A stretch of DNA of 64,000 bases from Clusia tigrina (taxonomy: Eukaryota; Arthropoda; Insecta; Diptera; Clusiidae), in assembly GCA_920105625.2 (NCBI GenBank), contig OV050032.1, positions 195,935,291 to 195,999,290 of the forward strand, given 5' to 3'. Positions 12,125-24,440 of this stretch are shown in pieces (position 1 is the stretch's first letter; the number at the start of each line of letters is the position of its first letter). The position numbers and the translations under genes are program-made. The notes under the pieces were generated by a model. That model was not told where the DNA came from, did not search any database, and saw only the letters and a program-made list of their open reading frames with translations.

Positions 12125-12505
12125 CCAGTGACAGTGGTAAAGTGACATCGTTGGCAGCAAGCAGTGCAAAGTGATCATAGCTGAATCCTGAGAGTGGCAG
12201 CAAGCAGAGTGAGCATCGTATTAGAAACAAGCACTGTTGCACAACTACGTACTTTCGTACCATTTAGGGTACCTTTTTGTATGGCGCATAAAAAGAACAG
12301 GTGTCTTGGAACTAGTACTTTTTCATTGTTTTCAAAGTATTATAAACTTTTTTTTTATTTGTAGTACCAGAATGTCCAACAGTTACATTACAGCAAAAAA
12401 TATTGTGAAAATAATAATTGTAGGTGGTGTTTTTTAAACATTTTTAAATTTGAGAGTACTTTTTTATTGCTCTCTCGTGCATCAGTGGAAACAAGAGTTA
12501 TCAAG

Positions 12506-12690
12506 TGATCGTCGTAGAGCGGACTTCGTGTTAGCAACGGGCAGTTGAGCAGTGATCGTCGCAGAGCGGACTTCGTGTTAGCAACGGGCAGTTGAGCAGT
12601 GATCGTCGCAGAGCGGACTTCGTGTTAGCAACGGGCAGTTGAGCAGTGATCGTCGCAGAGCGGACTTCGTGTTAGCAACGGGCAGTTGAA
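12506..12690. repeat. Fourfold tandem repeat, 47-bp unit
   Basis: Units start at 12506, 12552, 12599 and 12646 with GTGATCGTCG and end GGGCAGTTGAGCA. The first unit is 46 bp with a small change. The array lies within the LTR at 11679-13081 and may modify its promoter-proximal region. Confidence 0.95.
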
Positions 12691-12812
12691 GGGGATGTAA
12701 ATAGAAAAGTCTGGTGCAATTACTGACTGACTGAAGCGAAGACGAAGTGCGAGAAGCTAGCAAACTTTTAAAGGCAATAGCAAGTTGGACGAATATTAAT
12801 GAAGCTACTTAG

Positions 12813-12975
12813 CCACCCTCTGTGGTCTAGTGGTGAGCATGTTAGACTCACACCCCGAGGGTCGCAGGTTCAAATCCTGCCACGTGCTTGGTCTCCAAAA
12901 ATGCTTCTTTCTATAAAATCCTTTTCTCTTCGAGTCGAAAGCGTCTGTAGCTAGTACTCATAATAATAATAAACC
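12813..12975 (+). mobile_element. tRNA-derived SINE, copy 1
   Basis: The head resembles a tRNA: TGGTCTAGTGGTGAGCATG is an A-box-like internal promoter and GCAGGTTCAAATCC a B box. CAC sits in the expected anticodon position, suggesting a Val-like origin. A tRNA-unrelated body follows (CTTCGAGTCGAAAGC, GCTAGTACTCAT), then a short (AAT)n tail. Related copies start at 22483, 30772 and 36853. Confidence 0.85.
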
Positions 12976-13081
12976 TACTTGTTCTAACAGTGGAGGGAAT
13001 TCTTCGCTTATTACACAATCCAGCGATACGAATCCAAGTATTGAGCTTGGTATAAATTATCAGAAAGGGAATTACGCAACA

Positions 13082-14229
13082 ATAGTTCTCTTAATTTGCC
13101 TACAGTGAACCTAATTTTGTTTGCCTGCTGCTGTGAAACAAATGCAATTTAATTAAAAATATTCAATGATTTTATTTAGTTTAGTTACATATAAAATTTC
13201 TTTAAATTATGCACACTTTTTACATATAATCTCTGCGAAATTATGTTTTATGCCAAAGAAATAATTTGTTCATTATTTTTGTTTGTTAATATTTTTCAAT
13301 AAAAGTTTCATCTTAATTTTTTATATATATTTTTATACTAACTTTCTAGTAAAAAAAAGTGATTCGCACTTTCGTTCTTTTATAGTTGTATTTGTTGTTT
13401 GTTTAATATTTGTTAGTTTTCTTTTGATTTGCACATATAAAAATACATTTTTCAATACTAGTGTTCCTTAATATTTAAACCACATACAGTCCGCGAAATG
13501 TTAACAATGACACCCCCGCCCCTGCCCACAAATGCTATAGTCTGAATCACTGTTTGTGTGTTCTAGGAAGATCTGAACAATTGGAGTAGTAGGTGCGCAC
13601 ATCCATTTCATTATTCATGCTTGGTGGGGTGGTCAGAATGATCACCAGCACTGCCCTTTTGTGGCAGTATCACAATGAGAGGCGTCACATTGTACAATGT
13701 AAACACTGATGGAAGGATGATATTCTTGACATGCCGAGGACTGCATTCGATGTTGCAATGTTTTACAAAATAGATTTTCATATATTCATTTAAAGTTCCC
13801 TTTTACTTCATTATCATTAAATATTAAATTGTACAACATTTACCGTTTAGAAAACACAAATTTTCTTGTTGTGTTTTTTTAGTGTTCAATTTTGTTTCAT
13901 ATTTATATATTGTTTAAATTTACAATCATCAATCAACAACAAAGTGATAGAGGAAGAGAGAGAACCAGAATGACAATGTTGTTCGTTTGTTCATTTCCGT
14001 TTCACATTGTTTCTTTCTATATATAGTGTATATATATAATTGATTTAGAGCGGCGCATGATTGATTTGTATTGGAACTTTTTGTTTTTATCCGAGTGTTT
14101 ATCCGATTATAAGTCATTTGTCTACCAGACTATAATGCCAAAATTTTAAAGTTGATCGTTTAAATGGAAAGTAAACATAGAACGAATTAATAAACAATAG
14201 AGAGTTAACAAGATCGTGTTATATACTCG
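13082..14229. other. AT-rich intergenic DNA
   Basis: No gene recognised. A small GC-richer block at 13490-13560 (ACCCCCGCCCCTGCC) and unremarkable T-rich DNA are all that stand out. Confidence 0.4.
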
Positions 14230-14810
14230 TATATGGATATGCAGCCATATTTGTACTCGTATATACATACATATACATATGTACTATTTATGCATCCTTA
14301 TATGTATATGCAGCCATATACGAGTATGTATGTTCATCCGTATATGTTTCTGCATCCATATATGTACTCGTACATATACTAGTACATACATATAAGGATG
14401 CATATACTAGTACATATTAGTATATGCATCCTTAAATGCACTCCTATATGCATCTGTATATGTACATGCATCCATGTATGTATGTGCATCCACTTATGTA
14501 CTCGTATATGCATCCTTATATGCACTCGTATATGCATCCTTAAATGTATATGCATCCATATGTATGTATTTGTATATGCATCCATATATGTCTATGCATC
14601 CTTATATGTATATGCATCCATATATGTATATGCATCCATATATGTATGTGCATCCGTATATGTAAGTGCATCCATATATGTACATGAATCCGTATATGCA
14701 TCCATATATGTATATGCATCCATATATGTATATGCATCCATATATGTACATGAATCCGTATATGCATCCATATATGTATATGCATCCATATATGAACTCG
14801 TATATACACA
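14230..14810. repeat. Degenerate minisatellite based on TATGCATCCATATATGTA
   Basis: About thirty copies of an 18-bp motif, most regular between 14570 and 14800, less so upstream. Because 18 is a multiple of three and the motif lacks stops in several frames, long open frames arise on both strands. They are artefacts of the repeat, not genes. Confidence 0.95.
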
Positions 14811-16799
14811 TAATTTTATGTAAGTGTATAGAAAATTGATAATTCTTTCTTGTAAAAATTCAGACGGGTTCCCAGTCTCACTTATGGGTCTGAATATATA
14901 TTTCAATCCTCCATTTCCATTGGCACTGTTTTCCATTCATCTTCCCACGCTTTCAGGTCCGAACTTACCCTCCCCAAAAATTGTCCTTGAGTAGCTTTTT
15001 TCACAGTAAACAAATTGCAACTTTCCATATTGAAAACCTAGATTAGTCCCCCCTACCAGGCCACTTCTTGAAAAGGAGCATATATACTTCCGATTCTATT
15101 CAGAAATACTTGGAACAATGTAAATCCAGTGAGGCGTTACTTATTCGCAACAGAAATCGCATATATTCAAGAAGTTCTTTAAATGATAGACCGTCCTCAA
15201 GGCAATTTAGAATGCCTCAGTAACATCGAATATGGTCATAGGTATACTGACCTCCCTGGTTAGTGCTGATTCTAGGGAATTGGAGAGGAAATTATCTTGA
15301 AGAGGAATGCTTCTAGGGTCTCCTAAGGTCTTGCATTATGAATAGCCGGCACAATGAATCAAGTCCAGGTCAGCAGCTATTGAGACTGGCGAGATTTCCT
15401 TGAAGATTTGGGCAAACACGAATGCAAGTAGCACAAATGCCTGAAATGTGTTAACCCAACAATTTATTTCTACATTGATTTCGATAGTTTGAGGATTGGA
15501 ATATAAAAAGAAGAAACGATTCTAATTGTTATTATTCTAGTTGCTAAACTATTCGAAAATAAAAGCTGATTTCTGTATTTCATTTGGTGATCGAGGGAGG
15601 AGTGTTTCCAATGTATCAAATCTACATCTTTAATTCAATGGTATGAGAAAAATGAAAAATGGAAGAAATACAATTTCCAAAGCTGTCTCGATTAAAAAGT
15701 GTGAATTTCAACCAGAAAATTACACATTCTACAAAACATTTTTTAGGCCGTCACTTTCACATGTCGAGATCTTCAGGGTTTTCTCTATATTGCTTAATGG
15801 AGGAATAGATGTCAGTCTCAAAGCTAGAGAGAAAGTAAAATTTTCTGTTGCTAGATTTGTGTTATAGCGGAGATGAGTAGTTCGCGATACTATGTTATCT
15901 GTAGTAAATATTTGGGGTTATCTTTTAGAATGCAGGAATTTTGAAGGTCCGGTTTTACCCCCCATGGTCATTTGCCAATAAACATAGCACTTGACTACTA
16001 TCTATATAATATACTATGTTCTGAATTTATATCAATCTCTTTAACTGATACGTTCATTGAATTGTGTCCAAGGTGTCCTATATTTATGGATATATCTAAA
16101 CTGCGGAACTAGACGAGAATCGTTATCAGAACTATCGATAACGATTCTCGTCTTCAACTATATTTTCTCCTCAATGTCTGAACGAAATCCCGCGGAAGGC
16201 TGTAATCCTTTTCTTTCCTTCAAATACACATAGAAATGTTTCTTCGACCTGGTTTTCTTTAACAGAGAAGATGTTATTCATCCATTCTTTTCTGGAGCAT
16301 TATTCATCCATTATTTTGTGGATATAAAACCATCCAAGCTTTTGTGGTATATAGGAATAATACACATACATACACTCATGCACATATACAAGTATATACA
16401 CATATCACACACATATATCGGTGTGAGTTTTATGGTGCAAAGGTGAATTGCAGTAATTAATCCCTGCAGTAAAATTTGAAACTAGTGCCGTGCCTGTTGG
16501 AATATGAACTAGTTGGGTACCATTTAGTTACAAAGTGTTATTGTCATATATATGCAGATATTTCGTGATAGAATCGGGAGGCTTCTGCTAGAAGATAAAG
16601 TAGAAATAATAACCAAAAAAAACCTAATGAGGAAGTGGGGAGTCGCTCGAAATTTGTATACAATCTGCCAGATTATAAAATTTTGTATAGTTTCGGTATT
16701 TGAATGATCACCAATAAGAATACTAAATAATTATATTCGTTCGGTCCAACAGACCTGGCACTGACCTGGTCATTATGGATGTAGTTCAGTTCTAGCTCA
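14811..16799. other. Intergenic DNA without recognised genes
   Basis: No coding, RNA or element signature was recognised. A short 18-bp inverted pair, ACGAGAATCGTTATC with its partner, lies near 16110-16155, and a CA/TA-rich patch lies at 16355-16420. Confidence 0.4.
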
Positions 16800-17150
16800 A
16801 TAACTAATCAAAAAGAGTATAAATTTATACCATTTCCATTGGGAGCTAGTTTCAAACTAGTTCAATAATCATACTGAAACGACCACTGTCGCAGATATGC
16901 CATCAGTATCATTCAATTTTTTTGATCGGCCAATTATATGTAGATGCTGTAAGGCTGGAAATGATCAATGAAAATGAAATAACTCATCAAAAATGGTATA
17001 AATTTATACCAATTCCATTGGGAACTAGTTTCAAACTAGTTCAAAAATCATACTGAAACGACCACTGTCGCAGATATGCGATCAGTATCATTCAATTTTT
17101 TTGATCAGTCAATCGAATGTAGATAGTGAAGCTGGAAAACTGGCGAGGCA
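16800..17150. repeat. Twofold tandem duplication, about 178 bp per unit
   Basis: Segments starting AAAAAGAGTATAAATTTATACC at 16809 and a near match at 16987 run in parallel for about 150 bases, through AAACGACCACTGTCGCAGAT and a poly-T run. About 90 percent identical by eye. No coding potential. Confidence 0.85.
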
Positions 17151-17708
17151 GTTGAGAGTTGAGCTTGAGGAGGATCATTTGTTGGTTGAGAGTGAATTTT
17201 AACTGACTAGCGAGAAGTTTTCAGCTCCTTACTTGCTTTTGTGTTGGTGCTTTGAGAGCTCTTATGTTGAGAGTGAAAGAACTCGTGCACTCTCATCGAT
17301 TGTGTGCATGCATTCGGGCGACATAGTTTCGAATTGCTTCGGTTTCGGTACGTGTCGAAAGTAAAGTTGCATTTAAGTTGTTGTTGTGACTTCAATGAAG
17401 AAAACCTGTTCGAAGGCTGTCATTTTGTTTACTAGTAAATCAATACTAGTTGAAGAGGTGCTTCTGGGAGACTAACAAAATATTGATATTCGGTTATCAT
17501 GTTCGCCCACTTCGATATGACACTTTACTTGGGAGTAAAAAGTTTTGGTTCATCATTATCGACTGCACAGGAAGAAAGTGTGATTGAATTGCAACTTTCG
17601 TTTCTTCACTGTTGGGGGGTCGGCGAGTACGCCCTCTCAAGGGTGTCATGAAAGCCCTTCTCAGACTGGCTCTCATGCTTACTTGCATGCCTTCATACAC
17701 ATTCACGC
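17151..17708. other. Intergenic DNA without recognised genes
   Basis: Nothing recognised beyond frequent GAGAGTGA phrases near 17150-17290. A plus-strand frame running across 17612-18043 is mostly the MITE at 17709. Confidence 0.35.
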
Positions 17709-17900
17709 CAGAGAATACACAGAAAAGAAACTTAAACGTCAAACGGCAAAGCAGCGAAATAAAACAGACGGACGTTGTACATGAATCCACTCACAATCAT
17801 GTTGAATCCACTCAAAATCGTGGTGAATCCACTCAAAATCGTGGTGTGTCTGCTACGGACTCTGGCAGCGAAAAGGACATTCTTTTCTCTGTATTCTCAG
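17709..17900. mobile_element. hAT-type MITE, family member 2 (192 bp)
   Basis: Perfect 8-bp target duplication ATTCACGC at 17701-17708 and 17901-17908. Ends are CAGAGAATACACAGAAAAG and the inverted CTCTGTATTCTCAG. Subterminal ACGTCAAACGGCAAAGCAGC is shared with the other members. The interior has three units of the 21-bp repeat (AATCGTGGTGAATCCACTCA plus one base). Confidence 0.95.
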
Positions 17901-18185
17901 ATTCACGCGATGTGGCAGCACTCTCTGAATTTAACATCACGTCATTCTCAGTCTCATTCGCTCTCTCACTCTCACTCACTCGTCTGTCTCCACCTTCAGA
18001 TCTAACAGTGGTGCAGCACGAACTGGTTTTGCGTCTGTTCTGAACTAAAGTAAGGTAAGTTTTACTGCAGGGGGTTTATAGGACCGATTTAGTCGTAGAT
18101 TTAAACTGAATTTAGCATAAATTGAAAAGAAGATCTGCTCAATTTTGAATTTTTAACTGACTTTACAAATATCATTGCCGCTGGG

Positions 18186-18414
18186 CTAATTGAGCAATTG
18201 CGTTTGTTGCTGCTGTTGCTGTTGCTGCTGTTGAGGCTGCTGTTGTTGTGTAACAACGACATGATGTTGCTGCAATTGTTGGGTGTGCATTTGCAGTTGT
18301 TGCTGCTGCTGTTGCTGCTGCGTGTTGCCTTGTTGCTGCTGTTGCACATTCGTTTGCTGTTGTTGCACATTCGTTTGCTGCTGTTGTACATTCGTTTGCT
18401 GTTGCTGCTGTTGT

Positions 18415-18452
<38 letters not shown>

Positions 18453-21400
18453 CGTTGCCTGCTGCACTACCGTTATCGCCTCCACTACCGGCTGCAACAT
18501 GCTCGTACCATTTTCACTCTGATTCTGCATACTCAGCTCAGCCTTCACCCGGCGCGCAATATGCGAACGCGTGTGCTTGCGCAGATGGTCCTTGCGATAG
18601 AAACCTTTGCCGCACTCTTGACACAAATGCCGCTTCTCGCCCGAGTGGATGACGAAATGCAGACTCAGTTGTTCTTTCCGTTTGAACGCTTTCAAGCAGA
18701 CGGTACAAATGAAGGGACGTTCCGGATTGTGCGATTGTTTGTGCCGCGTCAGATGATCCTTACGCTTTAGAGCCGCCTGGCAAATGTCGCATATGTAGCG
18801 GCGTTCCAAATTATGTCCGACCAGATGGACTTCGAGCAAATCGGGTTCCGGATAGGCCACTTGACACTCGGGACACATGTACAGTGGGCTGCCGTCCAAT
18901 GCTGTGGTAAGACGTATTTCGCCGGGACGTAATTTTGGTTTGCGTTCCTTGGGACGCTTTTTACGTTTCTTCTTTTTCGCTGACGTTGTTGTTGCTGTTG
19001 TTGTTGTTGCACTCGCACTTGTGGACGCATTCGTTTGTAGTTGTACTGCTGTTTGTTGCTGTTGCTGTGGTTGTTGTTGCTGCTGCTGCGGCGGCTGCAT
19101 TTGTGCTGTTGGTTGCTGCTGTGGCTGTTGCTGCTGCTGCTGCTGCTGCTGCTGAGGTATTGTGATGGTTGTTGTGCCGATGGTGTTGATGCCGAGGGGA
19201 GGCCCCGTTTGTACCTGCAAGACATGTTGTTTCGTAGGCAAAGCGCCTTTTATCGAGACCCAAACTTTTTATACCGCATCTCTTTTGCATACTTACTACA
19301 TTCTGATTCTCCTTCTTTATCGACTCTGCGGAATACTTGAGGAAGTGGTGCAGTGATAACGGAAGAGTGTTGGCTGGAAGATGCGACAGATAATCGGCCA
19401 CTGTGGTGCCTGGCGTGAGCGACTGCCACGAGCTATTTTGTAAAACTGTAAAAATAACAAAGTACTTCAATTACTTATCAGAGAAGCAGCGTTGCGTTGA
19501 AAGATGAAGGCGGGGTTTTAAAGTTTCGTTTTTAAAGCGGGAAAACTTGTCACACCCTTTAAAATACACAAAAATATGCTAGACCCCTAGTATCCAAAGA
19601 AATGATGTATCTCTAATATTGCTGGGGTTGACTTTCTGAGTATCAGAGGATGGATGATTATGTGTGGAACCCTTACAGACGTGATTGATTTATTTATTAA
19701 ATTTCTGTTTTGAAAGAGGGATGTTCTACTTTCAAGGCTAAGTGCTCAGTCGGCTGAAACCGGTTCTCTGATATTACTAGGTTCAGTTCCAGTTTTTAGA
19801 CCATTTGTTTACCAGATGGGTTATTAAGGGAAGAGGAGGAAATCATCCCAGCCTAGGGTGAGTATATTTAAAAGTGAGACTAATCCAGGTGGCGTAGTTT
19901 CCACTTTAGCTGGAATAAGTTTAAGTAACATAACCTATGAATACTGCGAAAGCTTTCTTCTGGACATGCTCATGGATAGGAACTATTCGTATGAGTATAA
20001 TTAGGCTAAGGGAAGCTGTGGCATAATTCGCATACAATTAGTAGATGCAGGTAGATCCACAAATCTTTCTACACATCTCAAAAAGTATTGCTACTGGCTG
20101 TCAATGGCCTTATCAATTCCTCTAAAGGCTCTGCCAATGAGCCTATAAATGGGCATATTTGTGGGCCAATTAGTGGCTCTATCAATGGGTGTATCAATGG
20201 CTCAAGCAATGCCTCATGCAATGGCTCAAGCAATGGCTTTCACAAAGGCTCTATCATGGCCCGGTCAATGGATCTATGAAAGGCTCTATCAATGGCTCAA
20301 ACAATAGCTCCCAAGAAGGCTTTATGAATGGCTCTATCAAGGGCCTGCCAGTGGCCCTGTCAATGGATCTATTTATGGCACCATCAGTAGCTGTATCAAT
20401 GGCTCTATCAATGGCTCTATGAATGAGCCTATGAGTGTGCCTATCAGGGGCCATATCAAAGGTTCTATCAACGGATCTATCAGTGGCTCTATCAATGGCT
20501 CTATCAGTGGCTTTATCAATGAGTCTATTAATAGCTCTGTGAGCTTTCTATCAGTGGCTCTCTCAATGGCTCTATCAATGAATCTATGTATGACTCCATC
20601 AGTAGCTGTGTCAAAGACTCTATCAAAGGTTCTATGAGCCTATGAGTGTGGCTATCAGTGGCCATATCAAATATTCTATCAATGGCTCTATCAGTGGCTC
20701 TATCAAATACTCTATCAATGGCTCCATGAATGAGCCTATGAGTGAGCCTATCAATGGATAAATGTGATTTCCATATTTGTGGCTTCCGACACAGTTTACT
20801 GCGTCTGTTTGAAAGGTGATCCCAAGAGATTTGTGTTCATTGGAGACATTGGATAAGTTCCTCGAGCTGAAGGTTTACACTTATCACGCCAAGCGGCAGC
20901 TGCACAACTCTGAGGCTCTTACTATCTACCCCTAACTGGTATCTATCTATCCCTAACTGGTAGCTGCCGATCATTTTCCATCAGCTGCCTTAGGGGTGTC
21001 CTGCTCAATTAGGCTTATATTAAATTTACAAAAATGTGTCCTTTTTCTACTGCCACGTACAGAGAAGCCGCTAAAAGTCGAAGGTGTCGGCGAGCGGAAG
21101 CAACCGTTTGTCAGCGTCTCTTACTGTAGGTCCTCCACACAATTCAACTGGAAAACCGCCCTATACACACAGTTTCAAATGATATACGAGTAATGTAGTA
21201 ACCAACTTAAACTTTACTAACTTGTGAATATTTTTTAAGGATATTGTATAAAATAACTTGGATTTGGGTATGTTGACATCCAATTGGGTCGTCGCTGGAA
21301 TTAAATAGAAGTGTTTATGTATGAATGCAGATTTTATGAATTGGCACAGTGTGGCGCTATGCTCCTGAACTGGTCCTAGCCAAAATGGTCCCCCAAGACT

Positions 21401-21689
21401 CTTAACTCACCCCGCTTTGTATCCACACCTTGTTGTTGCAATATGGCATTGCATAAATCCTGTGTCAATTCCTGTGGCGCCACCTGTTGCTGCAATTGTT
21501 GCGTTGACGCGGCCGCCTGCCCCGTGCTGATGCCAATTGTGGCCGCCGCCGTCGACGTCGAGGCAGTGATTGTATTCTGCGGGTAGGCAATTGCTGCAGT
21601 CAGCAAGCGTTTGTCCTCCGTTTGCTGGGTGTACGTGGGTATAGCAGTGTAATGCTGTTGCTGCTGCTGTTGCTGCTGCTGTTGTTGTT

Positions 21690-21720
<31 letters not shown>

Positions 21721-22134
21721 TTGTTGTGTTACAGTGCTGTTGGTAACTGGACCAGCTGTGCCGATAGTCACCAGATGTCCATTGTATTTGTCAGCCTGCG
21801 GGTCATCATTGGTGGTGCGGAATTTGGCGGGTATAGCAGTGACTGTGGTAGCAGCAGCAACGGGCAGTGTCGGTTGATTGAAGTGAGTCATGTTGACAGT
21901 GTTGGCAGCCTGCTGTTGTTGTTGCTGCTGCTGTTGCTGGTAGCGATTGCTCGTGGAAGCGATGTCTTGCTGTTGCTGCTGCTGCTGCTGCTGCTGTTGA
22001 TTATTCGCCGCTGTAACAGTAGCAACAGCTGCCGCCGCTGTTACCGTTGACACCAATGGCGCCGTCGACGTTGTAAATTGCGGTATACCGGGTATGGTTC
22101 CAGGAAACGGATTTCCAAATGGTGTGAAATTCAT
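18186..22134 (-). CDS. Glutamine-rich C2H2 zinc-finger protein (four fingers), 3 exons, 633 aa
   Basis: Likely nuclear DNA-binding transcription factor; the orthologue was not recognised with confidence. Exons 22134-21411, 19445-19297 and 19214-18186 join with GT-AG introns of 1965 and 82 bp, phases 1 and 0, 1902 nt including TAG. The junction across intron 1 reads DTKR|VLQNSSWQS. Residues 1-241 are Ala/Thr-rich with several polyglutamine tracts, the longest about 24 residues, coded by mixed CAG and CAA. Exon 2 encodes a non-repetitive block ending AESIKKENQNV. Exon 3 continues with polyQ, a basic nuclear-localisation-like KKKKRKK near 371-380, then four C2H2 fingers at about 405-510; the first is C-x2-C-x12-H-x3-H, and later linkers include NPERPF and SGEKRH. 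The C-terminal 120 residues are again polyQ and end QLLN. The frame stays open upstream of ATG 22134 (SEKQFTNWGT) to a stop near 22205, with an AG acceptor near 22190, so an upstream coding exon is possible. Confidence 0.9.
20095..20760. repeat. 12-bp minisatellite inside the zinc-finger gene's first intron
   Basis: Degenerate array of GGCTCTATCAAT, about fifty units, mainly on the plus strand. It lies within intron 19446-21410. Unit length divisible by three gives spurious open frames reading INGS repeats. It is spliced out in the gene model. Confidence 0.9.
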
Positions 22135-22204
22135 TGTGCCCCAATTGGTGAATTGTTTTTCGGAAGAGGTTTGAAGTTGGGATCTGGTAGCGGCGTATCA
22201 AAAG

Positions 22205-22482
22205 TTTGACACGAAATAAATGGTACAATTACAAATGGAGAAGGTCTCTGGAAGATATAAAGACAAATATGTGCATATTCAAATGTCTATGTCAGTTTTA
22301 TATAATTTATTCCATCTTAATATTAAATGGAATAAATTCGAATGTGATAAAAGTTTCTATTCTATATATATACTATATAATCTGAAAAAACCCACTAAAG
22401 AAGAATGAAGTCAGAGATCATCAGAGATTCCACAACATGAATGAAAGTTATCATGTTTCTAAATATAACGGAAACAATCCGG
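22205..22482. other. 5' flank of the zinc-finger gene
   Basis: Expected to contain 5' UTR, intron or promoter sequence of the minus-strand zinc-finger gene. No clear promoter element recognised. Confidence 0.35.
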
Positions 22483-22680
22483 GTACCATAGTATAGCGGG
22501 AAGCTTGCTAGTCTCATAGTCGTGGGGTTGCGGGTTCCAATCCTGCATGGTTTCGCCATGCGTGTGTAGAAATCATTATCTCTTCGTGCCAAAGACCTTA
22601 GTGGCTAGTACTCATTCTACTAAACCCTTGCACACAGAAGTAATTATGGTATATGAAATAATAATAATTATAACAGAAAC
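22483..22680 (+). mobile_element. tRNA-derived SINE, copy 2 (divergent)
   Basis: A box-like TATAGCGGGAAGCTTGC and B box GCGGGTTCCAATCC are followed by a body with CTCTTCGTGCCAAAG and GTGGCTAGTACTCATTC, and an AATAATAAT tail near 22660. The same architecture as the copies at 12813 and 36853 but clearly older. Confidence 0.75.
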
Positions 22681-23110
22681 ATCTCAAATCGGTGCATTAA
22701 ACCATAGCGGAACTTCTCTCTATGATGGAGCCACTGCATTCCCTAACCTCACAATATTTTGATCTTCCAACGGTCAAACTGAGCAAGAATTCACTGCAAA
22801 CTCAGCATACACCCAAGCAAAACTGTTACAAAAGCCTTTTTGAAGTTGATATCGTAAAACTTACTCACGCGGGAGGGTACCAGGACTCAACCTTCCCTAC
22901 TCCGCTTACAAACCTTTCCCAGCACCGCCACTCGCAACAGCTAAGGCAATAAAGAATGCACCTCGACTTCAGGCATAGCTGATAATCTTACAAATCAGGG
23001 GTCTATTGAGTCCAGTTTGAGTTTGTCTGAAGTTGACATTAAACCAGTTTGGCTAAGATAAGTCAAAGCTTACCTAACTAACCTGACTACTAGGCAAAAT
23101 AATTCACCCA
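22681..23110. other. Intergenic DNA without recognised genes
   Basis: No recognisable feature. Confidence 0.35.
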
Positions 23111-23448
23111 TACATATTCTCTCTCTTACTCTCTTCTTCACTCTTCATACTCAGAGTCATCAGATGTGTTCCACAGGCGCAAGGGGCAAATAACAGAATA
23201 TTTTTGGTTACAGTCCAAGAGCCCGAAAGAATGCTCTGTTCCGATTTTTTTTCACTCTTCCTATTCAATTCCGTTTCCATACATATTCTCTCTCTCACTC
23301 TCTTCTTCACTCTTCATACTCAGAGTCATCAGATGTGTTCCACAGGCGCAAGGGGCAAATAACAGAATATTTTTGGTTACAGTCCAAGAGCCCGAAAGAA
23401 TGTTCTGTTCCGATTTTTTTTCACTTTTCCTATTCAATTCCGTTTTGT
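23111..23448. repeat. Twofold tandem duplication, 169 bp per unit
   Basis: Units begin TACATATTCTCTCTC at 23111 and 23280 and are nearly identical through GTTCCACAGGCGCAAGGGGC. Only a handful of substitutions separate them, so the duplication is recent. Confidence 0.95.
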
Positions 23449-24440
23449 TGTTGCCGTTCGCTTTAGTAATTGAGGGTGTGGTTTAATTACAAAGTGCTTT
23501 GTAATAACTTTTACAAATTAAAGTGTTTTTGGGTTTGCTGTACCAAATTTTCATTTCACTATGTCCGTTGGGTTTGAATTCCTCTCAAGAACTGCAACTT
23601 AAAATTAAACTTGACTAGACTAAAGCTCAACTCCGCGCTCTCTCGCTTCTTCCTTATCACCCGTCGACCATTTCACCGTCGCTGCAGTCAGTGCATATTT
23701 GCATTATCACAACCATGGGCGATGCAGTTTGATGTTGCCTCTTTCCCAACTCAACTTTCCCAATGCTCAAGCTCTGCTTCTCTGCCGATATGCAGCAGTA
23801 AGCGAACGAGTCTTTGGATTACGTGACCCTCAAGCATTCCGGCATAACTTACATAGTGAATGGGTGTAAATTCCCTTTTCCTCTTCTCTTCCGACCTTTA
23901 GAGTGGTTCAGTGATAGTCAATTCTGAAGTTGTGGCAAACCCGCGAAAGAAACTGTGCCAATCTTTAATCATATTCGCTTATTTCATTACGAGAACTCAC
24001 TCTATAGTGCCATAAAAAGTTTCGCTGGGAAAAACAAGGGGGTTCAACACTTTAATATGTATGAGTACTCATAAGCGAATAAGTAAATATAATGCCAGCT
24101 CCCGAGTGTCTACAATACGCACCAATTACAGTCCAGTTTCAATTCAGTCAAACTAGGCCCATCACAATCATGCAACTGTCAGGAGTCGGGCAGCGCAGGC
24201 TCAACTCATATCAGGCATCATTGAACACCGACCGGATTAGCTGTCATATTCCATGGAGCTGAATGCCAATGAACAGAGCCGTGTAGGTGCTTTTGGAGAT
24301 CAGGGTCTGCTTTATAGCATACACAAGTTTGAAGTCCTTGAAGTGAGCTATGAAAGGCGAATGGAACAAATGGCTGCTCGATCTACTGAGGCTGGCAGAG
24401 GACACTCGATCGTAGACTTCCAGGAAAATATAATGATATT
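23449..24440. other. Intergenic DNA without recognised genes
   Basis: A less AT-rich stretch. No domain was recognised in any of the short frames (for example 23611-23826 and 24253-24444 on plus). Confidence 0.35.

Larger units (their letters stand above)
11679..13081 (+). mobile_element. LTR (probably solo) of a gypsy-like retrotransposon, with nested insertions
   Basis: Begins TGTTACGAAATC and ends ATTACGCAACA, so the ends are TG...CA. Inside are a promoter-like AGTATATAAGCGGC near 11814 and, toward the 3' end, TTACACAATCCAGCGATACG, a block shared with the LTRs at 41.5 and 55.0 kb. It has been enlarged by a hAT-type MITE (11955), a fourfold 47-bp repeat and a tRNA-derived SINE. Flanking ATAT and ATAG give only a 3 of 4 base duplication. 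No gag or pol follows on either side. Confidence 0.6.

Noticed and set aside
12813..12890. A functional tRNA gene
   Set aside because: The A and B boxes are present but the acceptor stem does not pair, and the same head is followed by a shared body and AAT tail in three other places, so it is a SINE.
14379..14936. Long open frames on both strands rich in Met, His and Ile or Tyr and Gly
   Set aside because: They follow from an 18-bp minisatellite whose unit is a multiple of three and stop-free in several frames.
18198..19340. Plus-strand frames rich in Leu, Cys or Val opposite the zinc-finger gene
   Set aside because: They are the complement of CAG/CAA polyglutamine codons in the real minus-strand exon.
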